NCBI GenBank assembly: GCA_030595665.1
Contig: JAUVCV010000028.1
Location: forward strand, 1-35,031
DNA: 35,031 nt
Origin: Methanogenium sp.
Lineage (GTDB): Archaea; Halobacteriota; Methanomicrobia; Methanomicrobiales; Methanomicrobiaceae
Direction of reading: 5' to 3'
Made by a program: the position numbers and the translations under genes. The notes under the pieces are model-generated. The model did no database searches, was not told the origin of the DNA, and worked only from the letters and a program-made list of their open reading frames with translations. Below, piece by piece: positions 17,276-25,755 of the stretch (position 1 is the stretch's first letter; every line of letters starts with the position of its first letter).

Positions 17276-18565
17276 ATGAAATCACGATATCTCTTTGTGA
17301 CTGTCGGTCTTCTTCTCCTGGTACTGACAGTATCACCCGGCCTTGCGGGAGAAAAATTCTTTACCGAAGGGCCCGCCGTCTCAGTCTCAGTATCCGGGAG
17401 CAATCAGTTCAGTCCGGACGAAGATACAGAACTGCCTCTTCTCGTGGAAAACAGGGGTCTTATCGATATGAAACTTATACAGTTGGATTATCTGACTCCT
17501 GATTACCTGCCCAATACGGCACGGTCAGTGAAGGTGACCCTTCTGCCGGGAAACGCTCCGGTTACGGTGAAGTCTGACACGCAGGTGCTTGGCATTCTTT
17601 CGTCAGGGATTGTTGAGAAGGCCTCCTTTGCTATTCACATCCCTGATGATGCCGCCTCCGGTACCTATACGATGACAGCTCATGTGGAGTATGAGTTCAT
17701 GCAGTCGTATGACCAGTCGGGGATGGATTCCATCACCTATCATTTCAAAACGGTCACAGAAGATATTCCGGTGACGGTTGTTGTAACTCCCTCAGTTATC
17801 CTTGCAATAACGGATGTGGTGTCCTCTGATCTGAATGCCGGGGGTGAGGGGTATGTCACGATGACCGTGAAGAACACGGGCACCGATGACGCCGCCCATT
17901 TTGCCCTGTATATTGAACCGGGTGGAAAGGGTCCGCTCACACCTGTTGAGGGGAATATCTATGTAGGGGACTTCGCCGCAGGGGAGACAATTACCCCGAG
18001 GGTGAAGGTATCGGTTTCACAGGATGCGGATGAGACACAGCAATATCCGCTGACCATCTTCGGTGTCTACAAGGACTATGAAGGGATGGATGCCATGACC
18101 AGTCCGGTGCTCATCGGGGTGGACTTTCTGGGTAAAATCACCTTTGCTGCAGTGAGTGATCCTGCGGTGGCAGAGGTGGGAAAAGAGAGTCTGGTTCATG
18201 TGACGTATAAGAATACGGGTGCTGCAACCGCATATCAGGCACAGGGCCGAATCAGTGTCGTTGATCCCTTTTCCAGTACGGATTCCAATGTCTATCTCGG
18301 TGATCTGAAACCCGGAGAATCAGCAGAGGCTGTCTACCAGGTTCAGGTGGGTTCGTCTGCTACCATCAAAAAATATTCGCTGGACTCTGAAATTCGCTAC
18401 AACGATGCCCTGAACAATAATTATGTCTCTGATACAGTGAAGGTCATCGTTGATGTACAGCCGGTGGATAATACCGCAACGTATCTCGTTGTTGTTATTG
18501 GAATTGTGATCGTCGCAGGCGGCGGATTCTATATGTACCGCAGGAAACAGCAGGGCGGAAGGTAG
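17276..18565 (+). CDS. COG1361-type surface protein with C-terminal membrane anchor (first copy)
   Basis: A 429-residue exported protein. A signal peptide (MKSRYLFVTVGLLLLVLTV, cleavage probably near SPGLAG, about residue 25) is followed by three beta-sandwich (CARDB/NEW3-like) domains. Their repeated hallmark is a segment of the type VTMTVKNTGTDDAAHF and VHVTYKNTGAATAYQA followed by IYVGDFAAGE or VYLGDLKPGE. A single membrane helix (YLVVVIGIVIVAGGGFYMY) and a basic tail RRKQQGGR anchor it with the bulk outside. COG1361 proteins are envelope proteins often found with MMPL exporters. The ATG at 17276 begins a normal signal peptide; an earlier frame start at 17252 is rejected. Confidence 0.85.
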   Translation: MKSRYLFVTVGLLLLVLTVSPGLAGEKFFTEGPAVSVSVSGSNQFSPDEDTELPLLVENRGLIDMKLIQLDYLTPDYLPNTARSVKVTLLPGNAPVTVKSDTQVLGILSSGIVEKASFAIHIPDDAASGTYTMTAHVEYEFMQSYDQSGMDSITYHFKTVTEDIPVTVVVTPSVILAITDVVSSDLNAGGEGYVTMTVKNTGTDDAAHFALYIEPGGKGPLTPVEGNIYVGDFAAGETITPRVKVSVSQDADETQQYPLTIFGVYKDYEGMDAMTSPVLIGVDFLGKITFAAVSDPAVAEVGKESLVHVTYKNTGAATAYQAQGRISVVDPFSSTDSNVYLGDLKPGESAEAVYQVQVGSSATIKKYSLDSEIRYNDALNNNYVSDTVKVIVDVQPVDNTATYLVVVIGIVIVAGGGFYMYRRKQQGGR

Positions 18566-18570
18566 GAACC

Positions 18571-19920
18571 GTGAGGTGTAATTGTCTTCTGCCCTCATCC
18601 GGTACGGGCAGGAAAAACAAGGGAATCGGGCGGGCTCTTTTCTGTGTGATTCTCGCAGGGCTTCTTCTCTGTGCGTTTTTTGGCCCGGTTTCCGGTGCGG
18701 GAGAGGCGTTCATCCGGAGTGAACCTTCCCTCTATGCGACACTAGAGGGAACCAATGAGTTTTCTCCGGGGACTGATATCCGGCTGGATATTGTCGTAGA
18801 GAATCAGGGAGTGGATAATGAAGTTCTCCGGGAACTGGAATATACTCCCTATACAATAAATCCGACCACCGCACTGGGCACGGTTGCAGGGCTTGAACCT
18901 GTGGGTGCACCCCTCTCGGTTCAGTCAGAACCGTATCTTATCGGTGATATTCAGGCGGGGTTGAGTAGTCCTTTTACGGCGTATGCTCATGTGGATGAAA
19001 ATGCTCCTGCGGGGACGTACTCCCTTCTTGTCAGCACCAATTATCGCTATGCGGCGGCCCAGTACATGCTCCCCTCCGGGGATTGGGAGTATTCCTATGA
19101 AGAAAGGACTGTCCGTCTGGAGGTGCCAGTGCGAATCAAAGGGGAAGTGAAGCCGAAGATTCTCTCTCTTGAAGCAAAAAATCTCTATCCCGGCCAGACT
19201 GGGACGATTACGGTAACTCTGGAGAATGTTGGGTATGCAAAAGGAATCCGGTCTGCTGCCGAACTCTCTGGTATATCCGGTGTCTTCCGGCTGGTGGATG
19301 GCGGGGTGTACATCGGGGACCTTGCCCCGGGTGCGGTTACCAATGTGACTTTCACTGCGTATGTGAGTGATAGTGTCAGTGCAGGCATATATCCAGAAGA
19401 AGTGATGATTGCCTACACGAATGAAAATGGTGAACCGCAGGAGTCGGTCTCTGAAAGGGTGGGCATTCCTGTTGGTGAAGGAGCGTCCTTTGCAATCGTC
19501 TCCGGCCCCATTGCAATCGAGCCTGGTGAGACGAAGGCTATTCAGGTGACGTTCAAAAATATGGGTGATGCACCGGTGTATGACGCACGGGCACGGGTTG
19601 TGCCCAGTAAACCACTGACAGCACCGGTGGATACGGCTCTTCTTGGTGATATGGCACCGGGGGAGACGATGACTGCCGATTTCACCATTTCGCTTGAGTC
19701 CGGGGCACTTGAAGTTCCATACGGTCTGAATACGGAGATCAAATATCGGGATGCACAGGATACCCTTATTCTGTCCGATCAGATTGTGCTGCAGGTGGAC
19801 GGGAAGGCCGGAAATCCTGTCACCGATCTGTTGGTGAACCCGGTTTCTCTTGCGGTGATTGTGGGAATTGTACTGCTGGCAGGATACTATCTGTATGCCG
19901 GCAGGCGAAAGAGCCGTTAG
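18571..19920 (+). CDS. COG1361-type surface protein with C-terminal membrane anchor (second copy)
   Basis: A 449-residue paralogue of the preceding protein, starting 5 bases after it with a GTG and a GGAAGG SD. The N-terminus has a basic stretch and a hydrophobic core (FCVILAGLLLCAFFGPVSG, about residues 24-42). The mature part shows the same order of beta-sandwich domains: TITVTLENVGYAKG, VYIGDLAPGA, IQVTFKNMGDAPVYDARARV, LLGDMAPGE. The last 25 residues are a membrane helix (SLAVIVGIVLLAGYYLYAG) and the basic tail RRKSR. The shared layout and adjacency point to tandem duplication. Both copies are probably translated from one message and may form a heteromeric envelope complex serving the exporter. 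Confidence 0.85.
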   Translation: MRCNCLLPSSGTGRKNKGIGRALFCVILAGLLLCAFFGPVSGAGEAFIRSEPSLYATLEGTNEFSPGTDIRLDIVVENQGVDNEVLRELEYTPYTINPTTALGTVAGLEPVGAPLSVQSEPYLIGDIQAGLSSPFTAYAHVDENAPAGTYSLLVSTNYRYAAAQYMLPSGDWEYSYEERTVRLEVPVRIKGEVKPKILSLEAKNLYPGQTGTITVTLENVGYAKGIRSAAELSGISGVFRLVDGGVYIGDLAPGAVTNVTFTAYVSDSVSAGIYPEEVMIAYTNENGEPQESVSERVGIPVGEGASFAIVSGPIAIEPGETKAIQVTFKNMGDAPVYDARARVVPSKPLTAPVDTALLGDMAPGETMTADFTISLESGALEVPYGLNTEIKYRDAQDTLILSDQIVLQVDGKAGNPVTDLLVNPVSLAVIVGIVLLAGYYLYAGRRKSR

Positions 19921-20903
19921 TATGACGGGGCAGGATGAGGGCAGAGTGGAATGGGGACTCATCGGTGACCCCGAAAAAAATGTCAACACAGAAGCCCGGA
20001 GTGGGCCGATCCCGGTTGAGACAACCTATGCGTCCTCCAAGAATCTCCACTAATGGAGACCCCTTAATAGTCTGTAATGAATTGATATCTGAGCAAACGA
20101 GTGGCACTGCGTCCGTTTTTTTTGGCAGTAAATTTGATTTGAAAATACGGCAGATCTGCCCCCAGATCACCCCGTAACATGGATCAAAAAGGGCGGGTAG
20201 TGGATGACAAACAACAGGGAAGAAAGAGAGGGAGAATCCGTCTCCCATATTCTGCCGATGATCTTTTCACCTTTTCACACGGTTTCTTTGTTTCTCATTC
20301 TGGGTAAATGTGGGCAAATCCCTCGTTTAAGATCTATCTGGGGCCATTTTGGCGTGCATATTATATTTACATCTTCGTTTTCACTCTTACCGGAATCACA
20401 GAGGCACAGACACATACCTGCAAAATAATCAGACATGCTGAATGTTCTCCCGGATGCATGAAAACATCTCTTCCTATCTGTACATATCTCTCTATACTAT
20501 AGGTATTGAGTAGAATACGCGCCAATATGGGCACTATTTTTTGCCTCTGTATTTTCACTTTGCGGGTGAAAACCGGGTGAAAAGATGAAATGTCTGGGCC
20601 AGTGTGGACATGGGTTGAGGATAATGAGTGGAGGGACAGAATGAGGGGGGGCCGCCCTGACGGCTGTCGGTTCATTCTCCTTTTTCTTCCGGGCAGCACT
20701 TATCCGGAGCAGATCAACCTGATCTTATCTCCCGGAATCATGCGATGAGTTTTCCGCACCCGTTTTTCTCACTATTTTTTTCCATTTACCAACATTCCTG
20801 ACCCCCGGGGCACCGACATCCGGATCAGTGGGGGATGGCTGTCTGCAGCAGAACTCCGGCCTGTCGGGGAATACCTTTTATTTTATTACCGCCAGTTCCG
20901 TGT
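19921..20903. other. Long non-coding region with hairpins and repeated TTTTCAC motif
   Basis: These 983 bases have no open frame that looks like a gene: candidates lack homology, SD sites or sensible codon use. Visible structure comprises a hairpin TCTCCA/TGGAGA at 20044-20059, a T8 run near 20116 (probable terminator of the COG1361 operon), a 12-base palindrome GGCAGATCTGCC at 20149-20160, a hairpin GGGAGA/TCTCCC at 20230-20246, and an 11-base inverted repeat (ATCTTTTCACC at 20261-20271 and GGTGAAAAGAT at 20576-20586). TTTTCAC or its complement occurs six times between 20263 and 20584. No tRNA or known RNA family was recognised. The last 40 bases hold the cupin promoter (TTTTATTTTA near 20876-20886). 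Confidence 0.5.
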
Positions 20904-21284
20904 ATGATCCTCAGACACACAGCAGATGTCCCCGCCGAAGAGATCAAACGGGCGGGATTTTCCGGTGTGAACGTCCGGTTTCTCGTGACCGCTGCCGATG
21001 ACAACCCGCGGTGTGCTCTCTGGCTTCTGGAATTTCATCCGGGTGGTTTCACCGACTGGCACCGCCACCAGGAAGAGCACCAGATATACCTGCTCGAAGG
21101 GGAAGGGGTTATTGTCGGTGATGACAAGACCAAGACCACCGTCCGTGCAGGCGATGTCATCTCCACCCTTCCCTGCGAGAATCATATGATCATGAATACC
21201 GGCACCGGCATGCTGAAGATGATCTGTGCGGTTCCTATCCTTTCGGGAACAACCGGGAGAAAGACCACACCGTGTGATGAATAA
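20904..21284 (+). CDS. Cupin-domain protein
   Basis: A 126-residue single-domain cupin. The first cupin motif is present as DWHRHQEEHQIYLLEGEGVI (His, His and a later Glu or His as metal ligands), and the second as RAGDVISTLPCENHMIMNTG. It probably binds a metal, but the substrate or role (isomerase, dioxygenase or sensor) cannot be told. The start at 20904 (MILRHTADVP) is preferred over an in-frame ATG at 20835 because the TATA-like stretch lies only about 20 bases before it, suggesting a leaderless message. It stands alone between non-coding DNA and serS. Confidence 0.82.
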   Translation: MILRHTADVPAEEIKRAGFSGVNVRFLVTAADDNPRCALWLLEFHPGGFTDWHRHQEEHQIYLLEGEGVIVGDDKTKTTVRAGDVISTLPCENHMIMNTGTGMLKMICAVPILSGTTGRKTTPCDE

Positions 21285-21393
21285 CGGCAAAAAATCATAT
21301 CAGAATCAGTCCGGGTTTTTCTGTGTATACTGCAGGTGCTGACTGCCGTCACGAAGAGACGCTCGTAACAATAATCCCTTATGATGGGCATAA

Positions 21394-22683
21394 ATGAATG
21401 AACGTATGCTTGAACTGAAGTTTATTCGAAACAACCCGGATGTCGTCAGGGCGGATCTCACGAAAAGGGGAGATGACGAAAAGCTTGCCTGGATAGACGA
21501 CCTGCTGGAAAAGGACATCCAGTCGCGTGATATGCAGATTGATATCAATACCATGCGAAACCGGCGCAATATCATAAGCCGGGAGATAAAGGAAGCAAAA
21601 AAAGCAAAACAGGATATCTCTGGTTTTCTTGAAGAGGCCAAATCCCTGCCTGCTAAAATCAGGGATGCAGAAGCCGCACTTGAGGAGATAAACGGAAAAA
21701 TAAAATTCTACCAGATGCGTATTCCCAACCTCCTCCACGAGAGTGTGCCCGTTGGTGCGGACGACTCCGAAAATGTGGAGATCAAACGCTGGGGCGAGCC
21801 TGTTGTTCCTTCATTCCCGCTGAGAAATCACGGTGAGCTTGCGGTTGAAAAAGGTCTTGCAGAGTTCGAGCGGGCGGCAAAAATATCCGGTGCAGGATTT
21901 TATATGCTGAAAGGAAACCTGGCGCTCATGGATCTGGCCCTTCAGCGTATGGCCCTTGACGTCCTTGGCGAACGTGGTTACACCCCGGTCATCCCGCCCT
22001 ATATGATGAACCGTGCTGCATACGAAGGTGTCACCGATCTGGGGGACTTTGAGAACGTGATGTATGCCATTGACGGCGAGGACGAGTTTTTAATCGCGAC
22101 AAGCGAGCACCCGATGGCTGCAATGTACATGAACGAGATCTTTGATGAAAAAGACCTCCCGCTCAAACTGGCAGGTGTTAGTCCCTGCTTCAGACGTGAA
22201 ATCGGTTCACACGGGATTGACACCCGCGGACTCTTCCGGGTTCACCAGTTCAACAAGGTCGAGCAGTTCGTCTACTGCAAACCGGAGGATTCGTGGGCAC
22301 TGCATGAGGAGCTCCTCAAAAACTCCGAGGATATCTTTCAGATGCTCGGCCTGCCCTACCGGGTGGTGAACATCTGTACCGGAGATATCGGAACCGTTGC
22401 TGCAAAGAAATATGATATGGAGGTCTGGATGCCGCGTGAGGAGGCATACCGCGAGGTTGTTTCCTGCTCCAACTGTACTGCGTATCAGTCGGTGCGGCTG
22501 AATATCCGTGCCAGAGAAGCCCACGATTTCGAGAATAAATATCCCCTCCATACCCTCAACAGCACGGCGGTTGCAACCACCCGGACGATTCGTGCCATTA
22601 TGGAAAACTATCAGGAAGAGGACGGCACAGTTGTCATCCCCGAAGTGCTGCGGCCCTACATGAACGGCGCAGAGACTCTCTAA
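21394..22683 (+). CDS. serS: Seryl-tRNA synthetase (common type)
   Basis: Class II aminoacyl-tRNA synthetase that charges tRNA-Ser and tRNA-Sec precursors. Residues of about 1-110 form the long antiparallel coiled-coil arm (LEKDIQSRDMQIDINTMRN and following) that binds the tRNA long variable arm. Motif 2 is visible as SPCFRREIGSHG with GLFRVHQFNKVEQF, and motif 3 as STAVATTRTIRAIMEN near the C-terminus. The length of 429 residues is normal. This is the widespread form, not the rare methanogen form found in Methanococcus and Methanothermobacter. An internal ATG at 21406 (MLELKFIRNNP) matches the usual N-terminus and may be the true start. A T7 run directly after the stop (22685-22691) is a probable terminator. 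Confidence 0.96.
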   Translation: MNERMLELKFIRNNPDVVRADLTKRGDDEKLAWIDDLLEKDIQSRDMQIDINTMRNRRNIISREIKEAKKAKQDISGFLEEAKSLPAKIRDAEAALEEINGKIKFYQMRIPNLLHESVPVGADDSENVEIKRWGEPVVPSFPLRNHGELAVEKGLAEFERAAKISGAGFYMLKGNLALMDLALQRMALDVLGERGYTPVIPPYMMNRAAYEGVTDLGDFENVMYAIDGEDEFLIATSEHPMAAMYMNEIFDEKDLPLKLAGVSPCFRREIGSHGIDTRGLFRVHQFNKVEQFVYCKPEDSWALHEELLKNSEDIFQMLGLPYRVVNICTGDIGTVAAKKYDMEVWMPREEAYREVVSCSNCTAYQSVRLNIRAREAHDFENKYPLHTLNSTAVATTRTIRAIMENYQEEDGTVVIPEVLRPYMNGAETL

Positions 22684-22807
22684 TATTTTTTTAGGTTCTT
22701 TTGAAGGGCACAAGTTCAGAAAAATCGTTCAGTATATCCAATACCCCATACCTTTTCTAAAAAGACCCGCCGGTAAACCCGAACAGGTGCAATGATATAT
22801 CCTGAGA

Positions 22808-23188
22808 TCAGGATCGTGCAATCAGCAAGCTGTAATAACTCCCGTTCCAGTAGATGACTTTGTATTTGTGGCCGCCTTCCCCGCAGTCTTCAACGGAGTA
22901 TTTCGACATGATTTCGTCAGTTGCCTTTCCCTGAACACGAACCGAGCTTATAAATTCCCCGCCATCGGGATCGATATTTTTAAACAGTTCCCTTAACGGT
23001 GGATATCTCTGAAAATCGTCCTCTGATATCTCTACGATTTCGGATGTGATATTGTCCCCGGGGGTTTTGCTAAGATAGATAGTTCCTCCCAGATCCTGAG
23101 ATACCAAATGCAGACCGACGAACAATACCGCTATGATTGCAATGAGTATGATACCGGCTGTCATTGCCAGTTTTTTTAATATTCCCAT
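22808..23188 (-). CDS. Small membrane-anchored protein of unknown function
   Basis: A 126-residue protein. A basic N-terminus and one membrane helix (about residues 7-29, LAMTAGIILIAIIAVLFVGL) are followed by about 95 residues that are probably outside the cell. This part is rich in acidic and aromatic residues and ends in KYKVIYWNGSYYSLLIARS. A strong SD (GGAGG, 9 bases before the ATG) supports the start. It faces serS convergently and lies 171 bases downstream of the ABC permease on the same strand, probably under its own promoter. No family was recognised. Confidence 0.7.
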   Translation of the reverse strand: MGILKKLAMTAGIILIAIIAVLFVGLHLVSQDLGGTIYLSKTPGDNITSEIVEISEDDFQRYPPLRELFKNIDPDGGEFISSVRVQGKATDEIMSKYSVEDCGEGGHKYKVIYWNGSYYSLLIARS

Positions 23189-23359
23189 GGATTCTGCCTC
23201 CGATTATTGGTATGTATTATCTCTGTCAACTGCCTGCCTGTCCCGAAAGCTGAAGATAATACCTATGTATCAGATAGTTAATATTTTGTGCATGCCATAT
23301 GCATGTTCTGAAAAAATCCCTCAAATATAATGATAGGGTTGTAATGGGATTTTCACTAT

Positions 23360-24766
23360 CTAAAACCCTGCAACGTCCATAGTGTCCCATTTCCTCAATC
23401 CACTCTGCATCATATACCATGCGGGAACGAACAGCAGCAGGCCTGCAAAGGCAAAGAGCGGACTCGTAAAGGTAAGAGTGATGAGTATGAGTATCGGCGG
23501 GCCAATGAGAAGCATGTAGGTCAGAAAAATTCTTGCGTTATAGATAAGTGTGGTGGGAGACAGTCCGCACAACCGTACCAGAACCGAGAGTGCGAAAAAG
23601 GAGATGCAGAGGGATAAAACCAGTACATGCGGGATATATTCGGCCGTGCCTGAAGAAAGTGCAACACCGGCAAGAAATATGACCGGGACTATCTGAAGCA
23701 CAGTAAATGATTCAATCTTTGCTTTTATCACCGACGACACAGGAAGTGGCAGGAACATATACGATGCTATTGCATCGAATTCTGTCAGCCATGTGTACAT
23801 GGTAGAGGCTATAACTCCTGTTACTACCGCAAACATGAATAATACCTGTTCTGGTGGTAAAACCCCTCCCATGAGAGAAAGAATCAGCCATATGAGACCC
23901 AGCGGCAGAAGAAATGAGAAGAGTGTCTGCCCGATTCCGATACCGCTCCGGTAGAGATCTATGAAATCCTTTGCAACGAGATCATGTTCCGGCAGCATGG
24001 CAAGTCTTTGGGAAAGTAGGGGATGCCGGTTTTTGTAGTGCTTTTCTGCACTCTGGTATTCTGAGGTAAAAAAGATCATCAAGAGGGTAAACAGGATAAG
24101 AATGACTCCTAAGGATATTGCAAGACTTTCTGCTGAGAATGAATAAAAAACGGCGAGCGGAGGGAAAATAGCGGTTGCCCCTCCGTTAAATCCGAATACA
24201 AACAGAGCAGCCGATGCAGCCGAGATTGCAATGACAACCGCAAAGGCTGCCTTGCTTCGGGAATATCCTGCAGATAACAGAAATACTGCACACAGGCCGG
24301 TGAGAAAGGAGAGGGTGAGTGTTAAGAGAACGAGGAGCGGATAGTGGAGGCTCATCCCGATAAACGGCGCTGCCAGAATAAAGCCCACGCAGAAGGGCAG
24401 TATCCATAGGATGAAGTAATACACGATGTCTTTGATAACGAAATTCAGAAAAATCCATTTTTCCGATACCGGAAGGCTGCGTGCCGAATAGGCAATGAGG
24501 CTCGCCTGTCCGAACCGTCGGTTCATGATCTCTTTTCCGAGGAGGCCGAACGAGCCGACCATGATGCCCAGCAGGGCAAAGCTCCCGTGCAGTGTGCATA
24601 CCAGAACGGACAGGTTCATCACGCTGAGGATCAGGGGTAGCAGGAATGCGCCCATAAAGGCGATGCCGAATATCAGCACCGGGAACAAAGCAAAATTCAG
24701 GCTGCCGAACAGTGTCGCGTGCAGCCGCCATTCTTCTTTGAACATACTGGTGAAGAGTTCAAACAT
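23360..24766 (-). CDS. ABC-2-type transporter permease
   Basis: A 468-residue membrane protein with about 12 hydrophobic segments and a short cytoplasmic N-terminus (MFELFTSMFKEEWRLH), typical of ABC-2-like export permeases that work with a single ATPase. The start at 24766 has an SD (GAGAGGG) and overlaps the ATPase stop by 8 bases; an in-frame ATG at 24805 within the ATPase gene is less likely. Many such pairs export peptides, antibiotics or lipids, and the substrate is not evident here. Confidence 0.86.
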   Translation of the reverse strand: MFELFTSMFKEEWRLHATLFGSLNFALFPVLIFGIAFMGAFLLPLILSVMNLSVLVCTLHGSFALLGIMVGSFGLLGKEIMNRRFGQASLIAYSARSLPVSEKWIFLNFVIKDIVYYFILWILPFCVGFILAAPFIGMSLHYPLLVLLTLTLSFLTGLCAVFLLSAGYSRSKAAFAVVIAISAASAALFVFGFNGGATAIFPPLAVFYSFSAESLAISLGVILILFTLLMIFFTSEYQSAEKHYKNRHPLLSQRLAMLPEHDLVAKDFIDLYRSGIGIGQTLFSFLLPLGLIWLILSLMGGVLPPEQVLFMFAVVTGVIASTMYTWLTEFDAIASYMFLPLPVSSVIKAKIESFTVLQIVPVIFLAGVALSSGTAEYIPHVLVLSLCISFFALSVLVRLCGLSPTTLIYNARIFLTYMLLIGPPILILITLTFTSPLFAFAGLLLFVPAWYMMQSGLRKWDTMDVAGF

Positions 24767-25487
24767 CCCGGTTCCCTCTCTCCACCAGATCCATGAAAAA
24801 GTCATCCAGATGAATGTTTTTTTCTGTCAGATCTCTCATTGTTCCGGTGTGCAGCAGCTTTCCCTTATGGAGAATGGCAAAATCCGTGCAGATATCTTCT
24901 GCAATTTCAAGGATATGGGTGGACAGAAAGATCGTGTTGCCGGAAGAGACGTAGTTTGTCAGAAACTGCTTCACCTTTCTCTGCATGACGGGATCAAGGT
25001 TAATCAGGGGTTCATCAATAAGGGCAAGTTCGGGCCGGTGCAGGAATGCCTGGGCAAACATAAGCTTCTGGCGTGTCCCCCGTGAGAGATCCTTGCACAG
25101 GACGTCTTTTTTGTCACCGAAATCAAGATACTCAAACCACCATTGTGACTTTTCTTCGATACCTTCGATATTGCGTATGTTCCCGACAAATGCAAGATAC
25201 TCAACTGCTGTCAGAAAACTCGGTGGCGTCTCCTGTTCAGGGATGATGCCGACCGCCTTTCTGACCGCTACCGGATCTTTGGAAGGGTCGATGCCAAGCA
25301 CCTGTGCTGTCCCGGAAGATGGCTTCATCTGTCCGGTAAGCATCTTAATCATCGTCGTCTTTCCCGAACCGTTCTGTCCCAATAATCCGAACAGACTGCC
25401 CTTTTCAACGGAAAGACTCACGGAATCAACGGCTCTCAGGTCTCCAAAAAGTTTGGTATAGGTATCGGTTTTGATGACAGACGGCAT
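24759..25487 (-). CDS. ABC transporter ATP-binding protein
   Basis: A 242-residue ATPase with Walker A (GQNGSGKTT, about 37-45), a Q-loop in IIPEQETPPSFL, the signature LSRGTRQK, Walker B (LALIDEP) and the switch His in FLSTHILE. The ATG at 25487 has a strong SD (GGAGG, 6 bases away). The frame extending upstream to 25580 lies in non-coding DNA. It is translationally coupled to the permease gene and drives export from the cytoplasm. Confidence 0.93.
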   Translation of the reverse strand: MPSVIKTDTYTKLFGDLRAVDSVSLSVEKGSLFGLLGQNGSGKTTMIKMLTGQMKPSSGTAQVLGIDPSKDPVAVRKAVGIIPEQETPPSFLTAVEYLAFVGNIRNIEGIEEKSQWWFEYLDFGDKKDVLCKDLSRGTRQKLMFAQAFLHRPELALIDEPLINLDPVMQRKVKQFLTNYVSSGNTIFLSTHILEIAEDICTDFAILHKGKLLHTGTMRDLTEKNIHLDDFFMDLVERGNRDV

Positions 25488-25523
25488 GTATTCCTCCGGT
25501 AATGATAGGTGTCTGATAAAATG

Positions 25524-25534
25524 GAATATATAAG
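25524..25534 (-). promoter_or_regulatory. TATA box of the ABC transporter operon
   Basis: The minus strand reads CTTATATATTCC here. Transcription would begin about 25 bases downstream near 25503, which leaves a leader of about 16 bases containing the GGAGG site at 25494-25498. The remaining gap up to 25755 carries the plus-strand promoter of the beta-lactamase-like gene, with an A+T-rich stretch near 25655-25690. Confidence 0.6.
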
Positions 25535-25755
25535 TGCTGATAACCGCATGTGGCAGCAGAATAATTTGAAAATAGGCCAAATAGCCGAATTTTCACAGAC
25601 GGACGTCCGAAAACAAATACATCCGCAAACAGGACGATACATAAATTCAATAGTTTTTTTGAATTAAAACACGTATTTTTTATGTTGAATCCTGAAAATA
25701 ATTTGTGAGTTGTGGTTCCGTGATTCAGAAAAAAAATTGAGAGAGGGAAAAAATT

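Noticed and set aside
18925-19989. 354-residue open frame on the minus strand opposite the second COG1361 gene
   Set aside because: It is rich in His, Arg and Cys with no coherent motif, while the plus strand encodes a signal peptide, repeated beta-sandwich domains and an anchor. It is a shadow of that gene.
19921-20903. CRISPR array or tRNA gene in the long non-coding region
   Set aside because: The repeated words are only 7-11 bases at irregular distances, and no cloverleaf arms or T-loop sequence could be found.
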